A stretch of 64,000 bases of DNA from Climacium dendroides (Eukaryota; Streptophyta; Bryopsida; Hypnales; Climaciaceae). The stretch lies in assembly GCA_950106755.1 (NCBI GenBank), contig CATNNA010000006.1, positions 1,178,001 to 1,242,000 on the forward strand, read 5' to 3'. The notes under the pieces were generated by a model, which had not been told where the DNA came from, searched no databases, and worked only from the letters and a program-made list of their open reading frames with translations. Shown here one piece after another: positions 1 through 12,114 of this stretch. Position numbers and translations under genes: made by a program. Within the stretch, counting starts at the first letter, position 1. Each line of letters starts with the position of its first letter.

Positions 1-41
1 ATGCTGTATTTAACAAAACCCAAACCAATAAATTATATCGG

Positions 42-63
42 TTTGACGTGCAAGCATGTCCAA
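42..63. other. Conserved dyad 1 of the monomer (example copy)
   Basis: Arms TTTGACGTGC (42-51) and GCATGTCCAA (54-63) flank AA and pair at 8 of 10 positions; the mismatches are 48/57 and 44/61. The dyad lies inside the most conserved part of the monomer, so it recurs about 316 times. It could be a protein site or could extrude as a short hairpin; neither is shown. Confidence 0.6.
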
Positions 64-166
64 AAAAATAACACACAAGTTGCAATTGTTCAAAATAATT
101 AGGATTCATGGAAAAACTTAACTTTAAGACAACCCAGCCTATTGCTTTCCTACACTGTCTTCTTCA

Positions 167-184
167 TTTGAAATGGATTTCAAA
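167..184. other. Conserved dyad 2 of the monomer (perfect example)
   Basis: In this copy the arms TTTGAAAT (167-174) and ATTTCAAA (177-184) are perfect inverted repeats around GG. Most monomers have TTTGATAT on the left and pair at 7 of 8 positions. TTTGGTAT (the 203-bp family) and ATTTGAAA on the right (near 33111 and 34923) weaken it. Confidence 0.6.
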
Positions 185-1660
185 ACAAATACTCTATAAA
201 TCATGCTGTATTTAATAAAACCCAAACCAATAAATTATATCGGTTTGACGTGCAAGCATGTCCAAAAACGTAACACACAAGTTGCAATTGTTCAAAATAT
301 TTAGGATTCATGGAAAAACTTATCTTTAAGACAACCCAGCCTATTGCTTTCCTACACTGTCTTCTTCATTTGAAATGGATTTCAAAACAAATACTCTAGA
401 AATCATGCTGTATTTAATAAAACCCAAACCAATAAATTATATCGGTTTGACGTGGAAGCATGTCCAAAAACGTAACACACAAGTTGCAATTGTTCAAAAT
501 AATTAGAATTCATGGAAATACTTAATTTTAAGACAACCCAGTCTATTGCTTTCCTACACTGTCTTCTTCATTTGAAATGGATTTCAAAACAAATACTCTA
601 GAAATCATGCTGTATTTAATAAAACCCAAACCAATAAATTATATCGGTTTGACGTGCAAGCATGTCCAAAAACGTAACACACAAGTTGCAATTGTTCAAA
701 ATAATTAGAATTCATGGAAATACTTAATTTTAAGACAACCCAGCCTATTGCTTTCATACACTGTCTTTGACATTTGATATGGATTTCAAAACAAATACTC
801 TAGAAACCATGCTGTATTTAATAATACCCAAACCAATAAATTATATCGGTTTGACGTGCAAGCATGTCCAAAAACGTAACACACAAGTTGCAATTGTTCA
901 AAATAATTAGGATTCATGGAAAAACTTAACTTGAAGACAAACCAGTCTATTGCTTTCCTATAGTGTCTTCTTCGTTTGATATGGATTTCAAAACAAATAC
1001 TCTAGAAATCATGCTGTATTTAATAAAACCCAAAACAATAAATTATATCGGTTTGACGTGCAAGCATGTCCAAAAACGTAACACACAAGTTGCAATTGTT
1101 CAAAATAATTAGGATTCATGGAAATACTTAATTTTAAGACAACCCAGCCTATTGCTTTCATACACTGTCTTTGACATTTGATATGGATTTCAAAACAAAT
1201 ACTCTAGAAACCATGCTGTATTTAATAAAACCCAAACCAATAAATTATATCGGTTTGACGTGCAAGCATGTCCAAAAACGTAACACACAAGTTGCAATTG
1301 TTCAAAATAATTAGAATTCATGGAAAAACTTAATTTCAAGACAACCCAGCCTATTGCTTTCATACACTGTCTTTGACATTTGATATGGATTTCAAAACAA
1401 ATACTCTAGAAACCATGCTGTATTTAATAAAACCCAAACCAATAAATTATATCGGTTTGACGTGCAAGCATGTCCAAAAACGTAACACACAAGTTGCAAT
1501 TGTTCAAAATAATTAGGATTCATGGAAATACTTAATTTTAAGACAACCGAGCCTCTTGCTTTCATACACTGTCTTTAACATTTGATATGGATTTCAAAAC
1601 AAATACTCTAGAAATCATTCTGTATTTAATAAAACCCAAACCAATAAATTATATCGGTTT

Positions 1661-1676
1661 GACATGCAAGCATGTC
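1661..1676. other. Perfect version of dyad 1
   Basis: GACATGC, AA, GCATGTC is an exact inverted repeat with 7-bp arms. One change (CGTG to CATG) repairs the usual mismatch. Confidence 0.65.
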
Positions 1677-2526
1677 CAAAAACGTAACACACAAGTTGCA
1701 ATTGTTCAAAATAATTAGGATTCATGGAAATACTTAATTTTAAGACAACCCAGCCTCTTGCTTTCATACACTGTCTTTGACATTTGATATGGATTTCAAA
1801 ACAAATACTCTAGAAATCATGGTGTATTTAACAAAACCCAAACCAATAAATTATATCGGTTTGACGTGCAAGCATGTCCAAAAAAATAACACACAAGTTG
1901 CAATTGTTCAAAATAATTAGGATTCATGGAAAAACTTAACTTTAAGACAACCCAGCCTATTGCTTTCCTACACTGTCTTCTTCATTTGAAATGGATTTCA
2001 AAACAAATACTCTATAAATCATGCTGTATTTAATAAAACCCAAACCAATAAATTATATCGGTTTGACGTGCAAGCATGTCCAAAAACGTAACACACAAGT
2101 TGCAATTGTTCAAAATATTTAGGATTCATGGAAAAACTTATCTTTAAGACAACCCAGCCTATTGCTTTCCTACACTGTCTTCTTCATTTGAAATGGATTT
2201 CAAAACAAATACTCTAGAAATCATGCTGTATTTAATAAAACCCAAACCAATAAATTATATCGGTTTGACGTGGAAGCATGTCCAAAAACGTAACACACAA
2301 GTTGCAATTGTTCAAAATAATTAGAATTCATGGAAATACTTAATTTTAAGACAACCCAGTCTATTGCTTTCCTACACTGTCTTCTTCATTTGAAATGGAT
2401 TTCAAAACAAATACTCTAGAAATCATGCTGTATTTAATAAAACCCAAACCAATAAATTATATCGGTTTGACGTGCAAGCATGTCCAAAAACGTAACACAC
2501 AAGTTGCAATTGTTCAAAATAATTAG

Positions 2527-3117
2527 GATTCATGGAAAAACTTAATTTTAAGACAACCCAGCCTATTGCTTTCCTACACTGTCTTTGACATTTGATATGG
2601 ATTTCAAAACAAATACTCTAGAAACCATGCTGTATTTAATAAAACCCAAACCAATAAATTATATCGGTTTGACGTGCAAGCATGTCCAAAAACGTAACAC
2701 ACAAGTTGCAATTGTTCAAAATAATTAGGATTCATGGAAAAACTTAATTTTAGGACAACCCAGTCTATTGCTTTCCTACAGTGTCTTCTTCACTTGATAT
2801 GGATTTCAAAACAAATACTCTAGAAATCATGCTGTATTTAACAAAACCCAAACCAATAAATTATATCGGTTTGACGTGCAAGCATGTCCAAAAACGTAAC
2901 ACACAAGTTGCAATTGTTCAAAATAATTAGGATTCATGGAAAAACTTAACTTTAAGACAAACCAGTCTATTGCTTTCCTATAGTGTCTTCTTCGTTTGAT
3001 ATGGATTTCAAAACAAATACTCTAGAAATCATGCTGTATTTAATAAAACCCAAACCAATAAATTATATCGGTTTGACGTGCAAGCATGTCCAAAAACGTA
3101 ACACACAAGTTGCAATT
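2527..3117 (+). repeat. Three linking monomers
   Basis: About three 202-bp monomers lie between the 9-monomer repeat and the 8-monomer HOR. They resemble members of the following HOR (TTTAGGACAAC type, TATAGTGTCTTCTTCG type), but they do not match at its 1616-bp offset. Nothing other than satellite is present. Confidence 0.75.
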
Positions 3118-6100
3118 GTTGAAAATAATTAGGATTCATGGAAATACTTAATTTTAAGACAACCCAGCCTATTGCTTTCATACACTGTCTTCTTCATTTG
3201 AAATGGATTTCAAAACAAATACTCTAGAAATCATGCTGTATTTAACAAAACCCAAACCAATAAATTATATCGGTTTGACGTGCAAGCATGTCCAAAAACG
3301 TAACACACAAGTTGTAATTGTTCAAAATAATTAGGATTCATGGAAAAACTTAATTTTAGGACAAACCAGTCTATTGCTTTCCTACAGTGTCTTCTTCATT
3401 TGATATGGATTTCAAAACAAATACTCTATAAATCATGCTGTATTTAATAAAACCCAAACCAATAAATTATATCAGTTTGACGTGCAAGCATGTCCAAAAA
3501 CGTAACACACAAGTTGCAATTGTTCAAAATAATTAGGATTCATGGAAAAACTTAATTTTAAGACAACCCAGCCTATTGCTTTCCTACACTGTCTTTGACA
3601 TTTGATATGGATTTCAAAACAAATACTTTAGAAACCATGCTGTATTTAATAAAACCCAAACCAATAAATTATATCGGTTTGACGTGGAAGCATGTCCAAA
3701 AACGTAACACACAAGTTGCAATTGTTCAAAATAATTAGGATTCATGGAAAAACTTAATTTTAGGACAACCCAGTCTATTGCTTTCCTACACTGTCTTCTT
3801 CATTTGATATGGATTTCAAAACAAATACTCTAGAAATCATGCTGTATTTAACAAAACCCAAACCAATAAATTATATCGGTTTGACGTGCAAGCATGTCCA
3901 AAAACGTAACACACAAGTTGCAATTGTTCAAAATAATTAGGATTCATGGAAAAACTTAACATTAAGACAAACCAGTCTATTGCTTTCCTATAGTGTCTTC
4001 TTCGTTTGATATGGATTTCAAAACAAATACTCTAGAAATCATGCTGTATTTAACAAAACCCAAACCAATAAATTATATCGGTTTGACGTGCAAGCATGTC
4101 CAAAAACGTAACACACAAGTTGCAATTGTTCAAAATAATTAGGATTCATGGAAATACTTAATTTTAAGACAACCCAGCCTATTGCTTTCATACACTGTCT
4201 TTGACATTTGATATGGATTTCAAAACAAATACTCTAGAAACCATGCTGTATTTAATAAAACCCAAACCAATAAATTATATCGGTTTGACGTGCAAGCATG
4301 TCCAAAAACGTAACACACAAGTTGCAATTGTTCAAAATAATTAGGATTCATGGAAAAACTTAACTTTAAGACAAACCAGTCTATTGCTTTCCTATAGTGT
4401 CTTCTTCGTTTGATATGGATTTCAAAACAAATACTCTATAAATCATGCTGTATTTAATAAAACCCAAACCAATAAATTATATCGGTTTGACGTGCAAGCA
4501 TGTCCAAAAACGTAACACACAAGTTGCAATTGTTCAAAATAATTAGGATTCATGGAAAAACTTAACTTTAAGACAAACCAGCCTATTGCTTTCCTACAGT
4601 GTCTTCTTCATTTGATATGGATTTCAAAACAAATACTCTAGAAATCATGCTGTATTTAATAAAACCCAAACCAATACATTATATCGGTTTGACGTGGAAG
4701 CATGTCCAAAAACGTAACACACAAGTTGCAATTGTTGAAAATAATTAGGATTCATGGAAATACTTAATTTTAAGACAACCCAGCCTATTGCTTTCATACA
4801 CTGTCTTCTTCATTTGAAATGGATTTCAAAACAAATACTCTAGAAATCATGCTGTATTTAACAAAACCCAAACCAATAAATTATATCGGTTTGACGTGCA
4901 AGCATGTCCAAAAACGTAACACACAAGTTGTAATTGTTCAAAATAATTAGGATTCATGGAAAAACTTAATTTTAGGACAACCCAGTCTATTGCTTTCCTA
5001 CAGTGTCTTCTTCATTTGATATGGATTTCAAAACAAATACTCTAGAAATCATGCTGTATTTAATAAAACCCAAACCAATAAATTATATCAGTTTGACGTG
5101 CAAGCATGTCCAAAAACGTAACACACAAGTTGCAATTGTTCAAAATAATTAGGATTCATGGAAAAACTTAATTTTAAGACAACCCAGCCTATTGCTTTCC
5201 TACACTGTCTTTGACATTTGATATGGATTTCAAAACAAATACTCTAGAAACCATGCTGTATTTAATAAAACCCAAACCAATAAATTATATCGGTTTGACG
5301 TGCAAGCATGTCCGAAAACGTAACACACAAGTTGCAATTGTTCAAAATAATTAGGATTCATGGAAAAACTTAATTTTAGGACAACCCAGTCTATTGCTTT
5401 CCTACACTGTCTTCTTCATTTGATATGGATTTCAAAACAAATACTCTAGAAATCATGCTGTATTTAACAAAACCCAAACCAATAAATTATATCGGTTTGA
5501 CGTGCAAGCATGTCCAAAAACGTAACACACAAGTTGCAATTGTTCAAAATAATTAGGATTCATGGAAAAACTTAACATTAAGACAAACCAGTCTATTGCT
5601 TTCCTATAGTGTCTTCTTCGTTTGATATGGATTTCAAAACAAATACTCTAGAAATCATGCTGTATTTAACAAAACCCAAACCAATAAATTATATCGGTTT
5701 GACGTGCAAGCATGTCCAAAAACGTAACACACAAGTTGCAATTGTTCAAAATAATTAGGATTCATGGAAATACTTAATTTTAAGACAACCCAGCCTATTG
5801 CTTTCCTACACTGTCTTTGACATTTGATATGGATTTCAAAACAAATACTCTAGAAACCATGCTGTATTTAATAAAACCCAAACCAATAAATTATATCGGT
5901 TTGACGTGCAAGCATGTCCAAAAACGTAACACACAAGTTGCAATTGTTGAAAATAATTAGGATTCATGGAAAAACTTAACTTTAAGACAAACCAGTCTAT
6001 TGCTTTCCTATAGTGTCTTCTTCGTTTGATATGGATTTCAAAACAAATACTCTATAAATCATGCTGTATTTAATAAAACCCAAACCAATAAATTATATCG

Positions 6101-7870
6101 GTTTGACGTGCAAGCATGTCCAAAAACGTAACACACAAGTTGCAATTGTTCAAAATAATTAGGATTCATGGAAAAACTTAACTTTAAGACAAACCAGCCT
6201 ATTGCTTTCCTACAGTGTCTTCTTCATTTGATATGGATTTCAAAACAAATACTCTAGAAATCATGCTGTATTTAATAAAACCCAAACCAATACATTATAT
6301 CGGTTTGACGTGGAAGCATGTCCAAAAACGTAACACACAAGTTGCAATTGTTGAAAATAATTAGGATTCATGGAAATACTTAATTTTAAGACAACCCAGC
6401 CTATTGCTTTCATACACTGTCTTCTTCATTTGAAATGGATTTCAAAACAAATACTCTAGAAATCATGCTGTATTTAACAAAACCCAAACCAATAAATTAT
6501 ATCGGTTTGACGTGCAAGCATGTCCAAAAACGTAACACACAAGTTGTAATTGTTCAAAATAATTAGGATTCATGGAAAAACTTAATTTTAGGACAACCCA
6601 GTCTATTGCTTTCCTACAGTGTCTTCTTCATTTGATATGGATTTCAAAACAAATACTCTAGAAATCATGCTGTATTTAATAAAACCCAAACCAATAAATT
6701 ATATCAGTTTGACGTGCAAGCATGTCCGAAAACGTAACACACAAGTTGCAATTGTTCAAAATAATTAGGATTCATGGAAAAACTTAATTTTAAGACAACC
6801 CAGCCTATTGCTTTCCTACACTGTCTTTGACATTTGATATGGATTTCAAAACAAATACTCTAGAAACCATGCTGTATTTAATAAAACCCAAACCAATAAA
6901 TTATATCGGTTTGACGTGCAAGCATGTCCAAAAACGTAACACACAAGTTGCAATTGTTCAAAATAATTAGGATTCATGGAAAAACTTAATTTTAGGACAA
7001 CCCAGTCTATTGCTTTCCTACACTGTCTTCTTCATTTGATATGGATTTCAAAACAAATACTCTAGAAATCATGCTGTATTTAACAAAACCCAAACCAATA
7101 AATTATATCGGTTTGACGTGCAAGCATGTCCAAAAACGTAACACACAAGTTGCAATTGTTCAAAATAATTAGGATTCATGGAAAAACTTAACATTAAGAC
7201 AAACCAGTCTATTGCTTTCCTATAGTGTCTTCTTCGTTTGATATGGATTTCAAAACAAATACTCTAGAAATCATGCTGTATTTAACAAAACCCAAACCAA
7301 TAAATTATATCGGTTTGACGTGCAAGCATGTCCAAAAACGTAACACACAAGTTGCAATTGTTCAAAATAATTAGGATTCATGGAAATACTTAATTTTAAG
7401 ACAACCCAGCCTATTGCTTTCATACACTGTCTTTGACATTTGATATGGGTTTCAAAACAAATACTCTAGAAACCATGCTGTATTTAATAAAACCCAAACC
7501 AATAAATTATATCGGTTTGACGTGCAAGCATGTCCAAAAACGTAACACACAAGTTGCAATTGTTCAAAATAATTAGGATTCATGGAAAAACTTAACTTTA
7601 AGACAAACCAGTCTATTGCTTTCCTATAGTGTCTTCTTCGTTTGATATGGATTTCAAAACAAATACTCTAGAAATCATGCTGTATTTAATAAAACCCAAA
7701 CCAATAAATTATATCGGTTTGACGTGCAAGCATGTCCAAAAACGTAACACACAAGTTGCAATTGTTCAAAATAATTAGGATTCATGGAAAAACTTAACTT
7801 TAAGACAAACCAGCCTATTGCTTTCCTACAGTGTCTTCTTCATTTGATATGGATTTCAAAACAAATACTC
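3118..7870 (+). repeat. 8-monomer (1616-bp) higher-order repeat, nearly three copies
   Basis: Markers recur at exactly 1616 bp. GTTGAAAATAATT lies near 3118, 4734 and 6350; GTTGTAATTG near 3311, 4927 and 6543; and ATCAGTTTGAC at 3471, 5087 and 6703. Copies run 3118-4733, 4734-6349 and 6350 to about 7870. The third ends where CTCTAGAAATC changes to CTCTATAAATC. Copies differ by scattered single bases, for example AGGACAAACCAG near 3360 against AGGACAACCCAG near 4976 and 6592. Order within a unit is fixed although neighbouring monomers differ clearly, which is the defining sign of an HOR. Confidence 0.9.
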
Positions 7871-8181
7871 TATAAATCATGCTGTATTTAATAAAACACA
7901 AACCAATACATTATATCGGTTTGACGTGCAAGCATGTCCAAAAACGTAACACACAAGTTGCAATTGTTCAAAATAATTAGAATTCATGGAAATACTTAAT
8001 TTTAAGACAACCCAGCCTATTGCTTTCATACACTGTCTTTGACATTTGATATGGATTTCAAAACAAATACTCTAGAAACCATGCAGTATTTAATAAAACC
8101 CAAACCAATAAATTATATCGGTTTGACGTGCAAGCATGTCCAAAAACGTAACACACAAGTTGCAATTGTTCAAAATAATTA

Positions 8182-9190
8182 GAATTCATGGAAATACTTA
8201 ATTTTAAGACAACCCAGCCTATTGCTTTCATACACTGTCTTTGACATTTGATATGGATTTCAAAACAAATACTCTAGAAACCATGCTGTATTTAATAAAA
8301 CCCAAACCAATAAATTATATCGGTTTGACGTGCAAGCATGTCCAAAAACGTAACACACAAGTTGCAATTGTTCAAAATAATTAGGATTCATGGAAATACT
8401 TAATTTTAAGACAACCCAGCCTATTGCTTTCATACACTGTCTTTGACATTTGATATGGATTTCAAAACAAATACTCTAGAAACCATGCTGTATTTAATAA
8501 AACCCAAACCAATAAATTATATCGGTTTGACGTGCAAGCATGTCCAAAAACGTAACACACAAGTTGCAATTGTTCAAAATAATTAGAATTCATGGAAATA
8601 CTTAATTTTAAGACAACCCAGCCTATTGCTTTCATACACTGTCTTTGACATTTGATATGGATTTCAAAACAAATACTCTAGAAACCATGCTGTATTTAAT
8701 AAAACCCAAACCAATAAATTATATCGGTTTGACGTGCAAGCATGTCCAAAAACGTAACACACAAGTTGCAATTGTTCAAAATAATTAGGATTCATGGAAA
8801 TACTTAATTTTAAGACAACCCAGCCTATTGCTTTCATACACTGTCTTTGACATTTGATATGGATTTCAAAACAAATACTCTAGAAACCATGCTGTATTTA
8901 ATAAAACCCAAACCAATAAATTATATCGGTTTGACGTGCAAGCATGTCCAAAAACGTAACACACAAGTTGCAATTGTTCAAAATAATTAGAATTCATGGA
9001 AATACTTAATTTTAAGACAACCCAGCCTATTGCTTTCATACACTGTCTTTGACATTTGATATGGATTTCAAAACAAATACTCTAGAAACCATGCTGTATT
9101 TAATAAAACCCAAACCAATAAATTATATCGGTTTGACGTGCAACCATGTCCAAAAACGTAACACACAAGTTGCAATTGTTCAAAATAATT
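8182..9190 (+). repeat. Dimeric alternation of EcoRI-positive and EcoRI-negative monomers
   Basis: Otherwise nearly identical monomers alternate at one base. TAGAATTC (an EcoRI site) occurs near 8182, 8586 and 8990, and TAGGATTC near 8384, 8788 and 9192. This makes a 404-bp dimer about two and a half times over. The same alternation reappears at 14442-15452 and, through the 6060-bp duplication, at 20502-21512. Confidence 0.75.
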
Positions 9191-10013
9191 AGGATTCATG
9201 GAAATACTTAATTTTAAGACAACCGAGCCTCTTGCTTTCATACACTGTCTTTCACATTTGATATGGATTTCAAAACAAATACTCTAGAAATCATGCTGTA
9301 TTTAACAAAACCCAAACCAATAAATTATATCGGTTTGACGTGCAAGCATGTCCAAAAACGTAACACACAAGTTGTAATTGTTCAAAATAATTAGGATTCA
9401 TGGAAAAACTTAATTTTAGGACAACCCAGTCTATTGCTTTCCTACAGTGTCTTCTTCATTTGATATGGATTTCAAAACAAATACTCTAGAAATCATGCTG
9501 TATTTAATAAAACCCAAACCAATAAATTATATCGGTTTGACGTGCAAGCATGTCCAAAAACGTAACACACAAGTTGCAATTGTTCAAAATAATTAGGATT
9601 CATGGAAAAACTTAATTTTAAGACAACCCAGCCTATTGCTTTCCTACACTGTCTTTGACATTTGATATGGATTTCAAAACAAATACTCTAGAAACCATGC
9701 TGTATTTAATAAAACCCAAACCAATAAATTATATCGGTTTGACGTGCAAGCATGTCCAAAAACGTAACACACAAGTTGCAATTGTTCAAAATAATTAGAA
9801 TTCATGGAAATACTTAATTTTAAGACAACCCAGCCTATTGCTTTCATACACTGTCTTTGACATTTGATATGGATTTCAAAACAAATACTCTAGAAACCAT
9901 GCAGTATTTAATAAAACCCAAACCAATAAATTATATCGGTTTGACGTGCAAGCATGTCCAAAAACGTAACACACAAGTTGCAATTGTTCAAAATAATTAG
10001 GATTGATGGAAAA

Positions 10014-11214
10014 ACTTAACTTTAAGACAAACCAGTCTATTGCTTTCCTATAGTGTCTTCTTCGTTTGATATGGATTTCAAAACAAATACTCTAGAAATC
10101 ATGCTGTATTTAATAAAACCCAAACCAATAAATTATATCGGTTTGACGTGCAAGCATGTCCAAAAACGTAACACACAAGTTGCAATTGTTCAAAATAATT
10201 AGGATTCATGGAAAAACTTAACTTTAAGACAAACCAGCCTATTGCTTTCCTACAGTGTCTTCTTCATTTGATATGGATTTCAAAACAAATACTCTATAAA
10301 TCATGCTGTATTTAATAAAACACAAACCAATACATTATATCGGTTTGACGTGCAAGCATGTCCAAAAACGTAACACACAAGTTGCAATTGTTCAAAATAA
10401 TTAGAATTCATGGAAATACTTAATTTTAAGACAACCCAGCCTATTGCTTTCATACACTGTCTTTGACATTTGATATGGATTTCAAAACAAATACTCTAGA
10501 AACCATGCAGTATTTAATAAAACCCAAACCAATAAATTATATCGGTTTGACGTGCAAGCATGTCCAAAAACGTAACACACAAGTTGCAATTGTTCAAAAT
10601 AATTAGAATTCATGGAAATACTTAATTTTAAGACAACCCAGCCTATTGCTTTCATACACTGTCTTTGACATTTGATATGGATTTCAAAACAAATACTCTA
10701 GAAACCATGCTGTATTTAATAAAACCCAAACCAATAAATTATATCGGTTTGACGTGCAACCATGTCCAAAAACGTAACACACAAGTTGCAATTGTTCAAA
10801 ATAATTAGGATTCATGGAAATACTTAATTTTAAGACAACCCAGCCTATTGCTTTCATACACTGTCTTTGACATTTGATATGGATTTCAAAACAAATACTC
10901 TAGAAACCATGCTGTATTTAATAAAACCCAAACCAATAAATTATATCGGTTTGACGTGCAAGCATGTCCAAAAACGTAACACACAAGTTGCAATTGTTCA
11001 AAATAATTAGAATTCATGGAAATACTTAATTTTAAGACAACCCAGCCTATTGCTTTCATACACTGTCTTTGACATTTGATATGGATTTCAAAACAAATAC
11101 TCTAGAAACCATGCTGTATTTAATAAAACCCAAACCAATAAATTATATCGGTTTGACGTGCAAGCATGTCCAAAAACGTAACACACAAGTTGCAATTGTT
11201 CAAAATAATTAGGA
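10014..11214 (+). repeat. Copy of 7590-8790 at a 12-monomer (2424-bp) offset
   Basis: The order of monomer types matches 7590-8790: TATAGTG/TTCG type, CAGTG type, AAAACACAAACC marker, then ATGCAG marker and EcoRI-positive monomers. Each marker is 2424 bp downstream. Homology ends near 11214, where AAAAACTTATCTTTAAG appears. CAACCATGTCC near 10758 is not in the partner block but does occur at 9142, so part of this copy looks like a patchwork. Confidence 0.7.
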
Positions 11215-12114
11215 TTCATGGAAAAACTTATCTTTAAGACAAACCAGCCTATTGCTTTCCTACACTGTCTTCTTCATTTGAAATGGATTTCAAAACAAAT
11301 ACTCTAGAAATCATGCTGTATTTAATAAAACCCAAACCAATAAATTATATCGGTTTGACGTGCAAGCATGTCCAAAAACGTAACACACAAGTTGCAATTG
11401 TTCAAAATAATTAGAATTCATGGAAATACTTCATTTTAAGACAACCCAGCCTATTGCTTTCATACACTGTTTTTGACATTTGATATGGATTTCAAAACAA
11501 ATACTCTAGAAACCATGCTGTATTTAATAAAACCCAAACCAATAAATTATATCGGTTTGACGTGCAAGCATGTCCAAAAACGTAACACACAAGTTGCAAT
11601 TGTTCAAAATAATTAGGATTCATGGAAATACTTAATTTTAAGACAACCGAGCCTCTTGCTTTCATACACTATCTTTCACATTTGATATGGATTTCAAAAC
11701 AAATACTCTAGAAATCATGCTGTATTTAATAAAACCCAAACCAATAAATTATATCGGTTTGACGTGCAAGCATGTCCAAAAACGTAACACACAAGTTGCA
11801 ATTGTTCAAAATAATTAGGATTCATGGAAATACTTAATTTTAAGACAACCCAGCCTCTTGCTTTCATACACTGTTTTTGACATTTGATATGGATTTCAAA
11901 ACAAATACTCTAGAAATCATGCTGTATTTAACAAAACCCAAACCAATAAATTATATCGGTTTGACGTGCAAGCATGTCCAAAAAAATAACACACAAGTTG
12001 CAATTGTTCAAAATAATTAGGATTCATGGAAAAACTTAACTTTAAGACAACCCAGTCTATTGCTTTCCTACAGGGTCTTCTTCATTTGATATGGATTTCA
12101 AAACAAATACTCTA

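Larger units (their letters stand above)
1..2526 (+). repeat. 9-monomer (1818-bp) higher-order repeat, 1.4 copies
   Basis: Bases 1-708 recur at 1819-2526 with an offset of exactly nine monomers. Shared private markers are the AAAAAAATAAC version of the ACGTAAC stretch, CTCTATAAATC in place of CTCTAGAAATC, the CAAAATATTTAGG change near 295 and 2113, and GTGGAAGC near 453. I saw one difference (ATGCTG at 1, ATGGTG at 1819). Homology stops at 709/2527, where GAATTC is replaced by GGATTC. Bases 709-1818 are monomers mostly of the CATACACTGTCTTTGACATT type. Confidence 0.85.
7871..12114 (+). repeat. Mosaic satellite segment rich in one monomer type
   Basis: About 21 monomers, mostly of one type: GGAAATACTTAATTTT, then CATACACTGTCTTTGACATT, then CTAGAAACCATG. 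Marker monomers with AAAACACAAACCAATACAT lie near 7894 and 10318, twelve monomers (2424 bp) apart. The ATGCAG start variant lies at 8081, 9899 and 10505. CAACCATGTCC replaces CAAGCATGTCC near 9142 and 10758. These shared markers show repeated exchange within the segment. No single regular HOR spans it. Confidence 0.75.

Noticed and set aside
36..70. Promoter or transcription-factor site (TATAT near 34, TGACGTG near 44)
   Set aside because: These short AT-rich and ACGT-containing strings recur in each monomer, with no gene downstream. Chance occurrence in a repeated unit is enough to explain them.
970..986. A true CENP-B box
   Set aside because: The essential CGGG end is absent (TGGA). Kept only as a low-interest resemblance.
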